The notes below the pieces were generated by a model that worked only from the letters and a program-made list of their open reading frames with translations, had not been told where the DNA came from and did no database searches. Of a stretch of 64,000 bases of DNA, positions 61,084 through 64,000 are shown piece after piece. Origin of the DNA: Deinococcus hopiensis KR-140 (GTDB lineage Bacteria > Deinococcota > Deinococci > Deinococcales > Deinococcaceae); NCBI RefSeq assembly GCF_900176165.1, contig NZ_FWWU01000009.1, positions 2,462,001-2,526,000 on the forward strand, read 5' to 3'. The position numbers were made by a program, and so were the translations under genes. Each line of letters opens with the position of its first letter. Within the stretch, counting starts at the first letter, position 1.

Positions 61084-61812
61084 ATGAATCTCCTGGCCGT
61101 CTTCAGCCACCCTGACGATGAGTGCGGTTGCGCAGCCACACTCGCCAAACATGCCCTGCGTGGCGATCAGGTCATGATCGTGTGGACCACCTACGGCGAG
61201 ATGTCAAGCAAGTTCCGCGGCATTCCACACGCCGAGGTCAAGGCGACGCGCGAACGCTGGGGAACGGACGTGGCGGGAATGATCGGCGCGCGTCACCACT
61301 TCTTCGATATGGGCGACACGCGGATGCAAGGGTCCAGGGAAGAAGCGCTACAACTCGCGCGGCTGTACGCCGAATTTAAACCCGACGCCATCATCACCTG
61401 GGACGACAAGGGGGGCGGAACCTTTACCCCTCATCCCGATCACCGGGCCACGGTGAAGATCGCCTACGACGCCCTCGTGCTGGCCCGGCTGCCCAAGGCA
61501 CTGATGGAAGGCCAGGAGGAAAACGGGGAACCGGAACCCCACCGGAAAACGGTCAACTTCTATCAGTACGCCCAGTACGGCACCCCGGACCCAACGCTGC
61601 CCATCGTCCACGTGGACGTGACCGAGACCATCGAGGTGGCGGGGCAGGTGTACGGCTATTACGCGCGGCACATGCACGGCCAGGAGGGCGACTTTCCCAT
61701 GGACCGCTTCAAGATTGGCAGAGCTGCGAACGCCCACCACACCGGGGGGCAATTCACCGAGAAATACACGGTCAAGCGGATGTACCACCCCGTTATTCCT
61801 TACCTGCTCTGA
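61084..61812 (+). CDS. PIG-L/LmbE-family deacetylase (BshB-like)
   Basis: 242 residues. The zinc motif is HPDDE (residues 10-14), with the later HPDHRATV supplying the third ligand. The family removes N-acetyl groups from sugar conjugates such as the bacillithiol precursor GlcNAc-malate; Deinococcus makes bacillithiol, so BshB is one candidate. TACAGT ends six bases before the ATG (leaderless), and the gene lies five bases after aroB. Its tie to aromatic synthesis is not obvious. Confidence 0.88.
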   Translation: MNLLAVFSHPDDECGCAATLAKHALRGDQVMIVWTTYGEMSSKFRGIPHAEVKATRERWGTDVAGMIGARHHFFDMGDTRMQGSREEALQLARLYAEFKPDAIITWDDKGGGTFTPHPDHRATVKIAYDALVLARLPKALMEGQEENGEPEPHRKTVNFYQYAQYGTPDPTLPIVHVDVTETIEVAGQVYGYYARHMHGQEGDFPMDRFKIGRAANAHHTGGQFTEKYTVKRMYHPVIPYLL

Positions 61813-61850
61813 CCCCCCCCCGCACTTCACGCACCTGTTACGCTGCCCCC

Positions 61851-62282
<432 letters not shown>

Positions 62283-62626
62283 GGCGCGGGCGCAGCCCCG
62301 TTTTATTGGCCAGGGCCTCCTGACCGGATGCGCTCCTTCCTCGGCGCGAGGCGAACAGGAGTTCTCGGCCACGCCCAGCCTCTGAAAAGGCCAGGTTGCC
62401 GTGAGGGTCACGAATCTGGGGCCCAACGACCTCTGGCCCGGTCCCAACTTCTGCCCTGGAAAACTTAACGCCGGCGTAGAGAAAAAGCGACGGCCTGTCC
62501 CCCTCCAGGTCGTGAGTGGCGGCGCCTTTTTGGGAGATAGATGCGCCGCTGTGCTGCCGCCGCCCAAAATAACTGCGGGTAAGCGGGAAAAGCCGGGAAC
62601 CTCGGGGTGGATCCGCGTTTAGGGCG
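62283..62626. other. Intergenic, with one strong hairpin
   Basis: No credible gene. A GCGGCGC/GCGCCGC stem (62520-62526 and 62544-62550) with loop TTTTTGGG-type sequence is present. The following repeat copy 5 leads to the rplM promoter. Confidence 0.5.
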
Positions 62627-62750
62627 TCTGTCCGAGTGGCGCCGCGCGTGGAAGGGCAGGGGCACCCTTCACGGCGCCCTTCTCCCCCATGCGCCTTCAG
62701 GTTCGCTCGCCGGGCTCGGTTAAAAAGCAGTCCGCACTTTGACACCACCA
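62627..62750 (+). repeat. Dispersed ~130-bp repeat, copy 5
   Basis: Left end GTTTAGGGCGTCTGTCCGAG. The core stem is imperfect and the right end reads GCACTTTGACACCACCACGG, with the inverted terminus eroded. It ends 35 bases before the rplM promoter. Confidence 0.8.
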
Positions 62751-62785
62751 CGGAGCCTACGGGGCCCCGAAAGCCACCTGCACCC

Positions 62786-62815
62786 TTGCCCCACCCCCCC
62801 AACCTCTGATACCTT
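62786..62815 (+). promoter_or_regulatory. Promoter of rplM-rpsI
   Basis: TTGCCC (62786-62791), an 18-base spacer and TACCTT (62810-62815). The message would carry about 120 bases of untranslated leader, room for a ribosomal-protein leader structure. Confidence 0.5.
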
Positions 62816-62941
62816 TACCTTTAGTGTCTCGCGCTTGGTAGGGCCGGGACGACCGGGAGGCACCCGGAGGCGCACGCTGACTTTCTCCCCCGAAGGGCGC
62901 GGGGCGCACTCGCAGCCAAATCCCCTAACTGGAGCAACACG

Positions 62942-63366
62942 GTGAAAACTTACGTTCCCAAGAACGACGAGCAGAACTGGATCGTGGTGGACGCGGCGAA
63001 CGTGCCGCTGGGCCGCCTCGCCACGCTGATCGCCAGCCGTATCCGCGGCAAGCACCGCCCCGACTTCACGCCCAACATGATCCAGGGCGACTTCGTGGTC
63101 GTGCTCAACGCCGCGCAGGTGGCGCTGACGGGCAACAAGCTCGACGGCAAGGTGTACACCCGCTACACCGGTTACCAGGGCGGCCTGAAAACGGAAACCG
63201 CCCGTCAGGCGCTGGCCAAGCACCCCGAGCGCGTGATTGAGCACGCCGTGTTCGGCATGCTGCCCAAGGGCCGTCAGGGCCGCGCCATGCACAGCCGCCT
63301 GAAGGTCTACGCGGGCAGCGCGCATCCCCACGCCGCCCAGAAGCCCCAAGTGCTCGAGGTCAAATA

Positions 63367-63367
<1 letters not shown>
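62942..63367 (+). CDS. rplM: Ribosomal protein L13
   Basis: 141 residues beginning with GTG (MKTYVPKNDEQNWIVVDA). Conserved segments PLGRLATLIASRIRGKHRPDF and VFGMLPKGRQGRAM are present. GGAG is eight bases upstream of the GTG. Deinococcus L13 can have an N-terminal extension; no in-frame upstream start with an RBS supports one here. It overlaps rpsI by one base (TAATG). Confidence 0.95.
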
Positions 63368-63759
<392 letters not shown>

Positions 63760-63781
63760 TTTCGGAACGCCGCGGGTGCAG

Positions 63782-63814
63782 CCCCCCTTTCCAAATGGAG
63801 GGGGGTCTTTTTTT
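63782..63814 (+). terminator. Terminator after rpsI
   Basis: CCCCCC-TCC pairs with GGA-GGGGGG across an AAAT loop, with two unpaired T's, followed by TCTTTTTTT. Confidence 0.85.
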
Positions 63815-63930
63815 GGCAGCCAGTTGCCAGGTTCAGGCGTATTTGATTTCCGGCGCGCGGAACCCAGCCGCGGACGGTGGGCGCACAAACCAGCCGGGGT
63901 GATCCTTTCCCAGGGCCAGGCTCTGCGCAC

Positions 63931-64000
63931 ATGACCTTCAGAAAAGTCTCGCTGAGCTCCATCCTCCTCTGCGCTGCCCTGACCGCCCACAATGGCAACG
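63931..64000 (+). CDS. Start of an exported protein (partial)
   Basis: The 23 visible codons (MTFRKVSLSSILLCAALTAHNG) look like a Sec signal peptide. The gene runs off the window. No stop interrupts it. No ribosome binding site is obvious; the assignment is tentative. Confidence 0.4.
   Translation, partial: MTFRKVSLSSILLCAALTAHNGN

Overview
The window is high-GC bacterial DNA from a Deinococcus-type organism. The signs are a gene for Rsr (the bacterial Ro60 protein) next to Y-RNA-like genes, the pilMNO-pilQ/aroC-aroK-aroB-aroQ order, a HemQ-type chlorite-dismutase protein, the cyanophycin operon, and very common leaderless promoters (a TAnnnT box 6-7 bases before ATG/GTG). Genus is inferred from gene content and remembered family sequences; no search was run.

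Layout. 1-6.2 kb: partial LysM protein, LysR regulator, two BmpA-type (nucleoside-like) ABC permeases, ndk, ohr. 6.3-11.6 kb: decayed GrpB gene, an MsbA-like exporter with an upstream mini-ORF, hemQ and an aldo/keto reductase. 11.9-16.4 kb: a complete cyanophycin operon (cphA, isoaspartyl peptidase, cphB), ending in a palindrome shared with a broken hydrolase gene. 17-23.2 kb: VOC protein, broken kinase-like gene, AI-2E permease, and a LacI regulator whose operator-like palindromes lie in its own promoter and in that of a GH16 beta-glucanase. 23.3-28.8 kb: cysS behind a possible Cys-Cys leader-peptide attenuator, a DUF697-like gene, gene fragments, and glyS behind a T-box. 28.9-36.8 kb: mug, a molybdopterin enzyme, a ParB-like protein, IS remnants, M17 aminopeptidase, Asp23/FakA pair.

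36.9-45.8 kb is a signalling island, all on the minus strand: diguanylate cyclase, response regulator, two hybrid-light histidine kinases (one with an ethylene-receptor-like copper site) and an HD-GYP phosphodiesterase. 46.4-48.9 kb is the most unusual part: a tandem array of tRNA-like units, several with the anticodon loop replaced by a 60-75 base insert, followed by rsr carrying one nonsense and two frameshift lesions. 48.9-64 kb: murF, lipoprotein, type IV pilus operon pilMNO-(PilP-like)-pilQ, shikimate genes with a PIG-L deacetylase, then rplM-rpsI and the start of an exported protein.

Five copies of a roughly 130-bp interspersed repeat with terminal inverted repeats lie between genes. 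Six genes look broken by single-base indels or stops (GrpB, hydrolase, APH kinase, secreted protein, IS630 transposase, rsr). This is either real decay or, in part, assembly error, and raw reads would decide.
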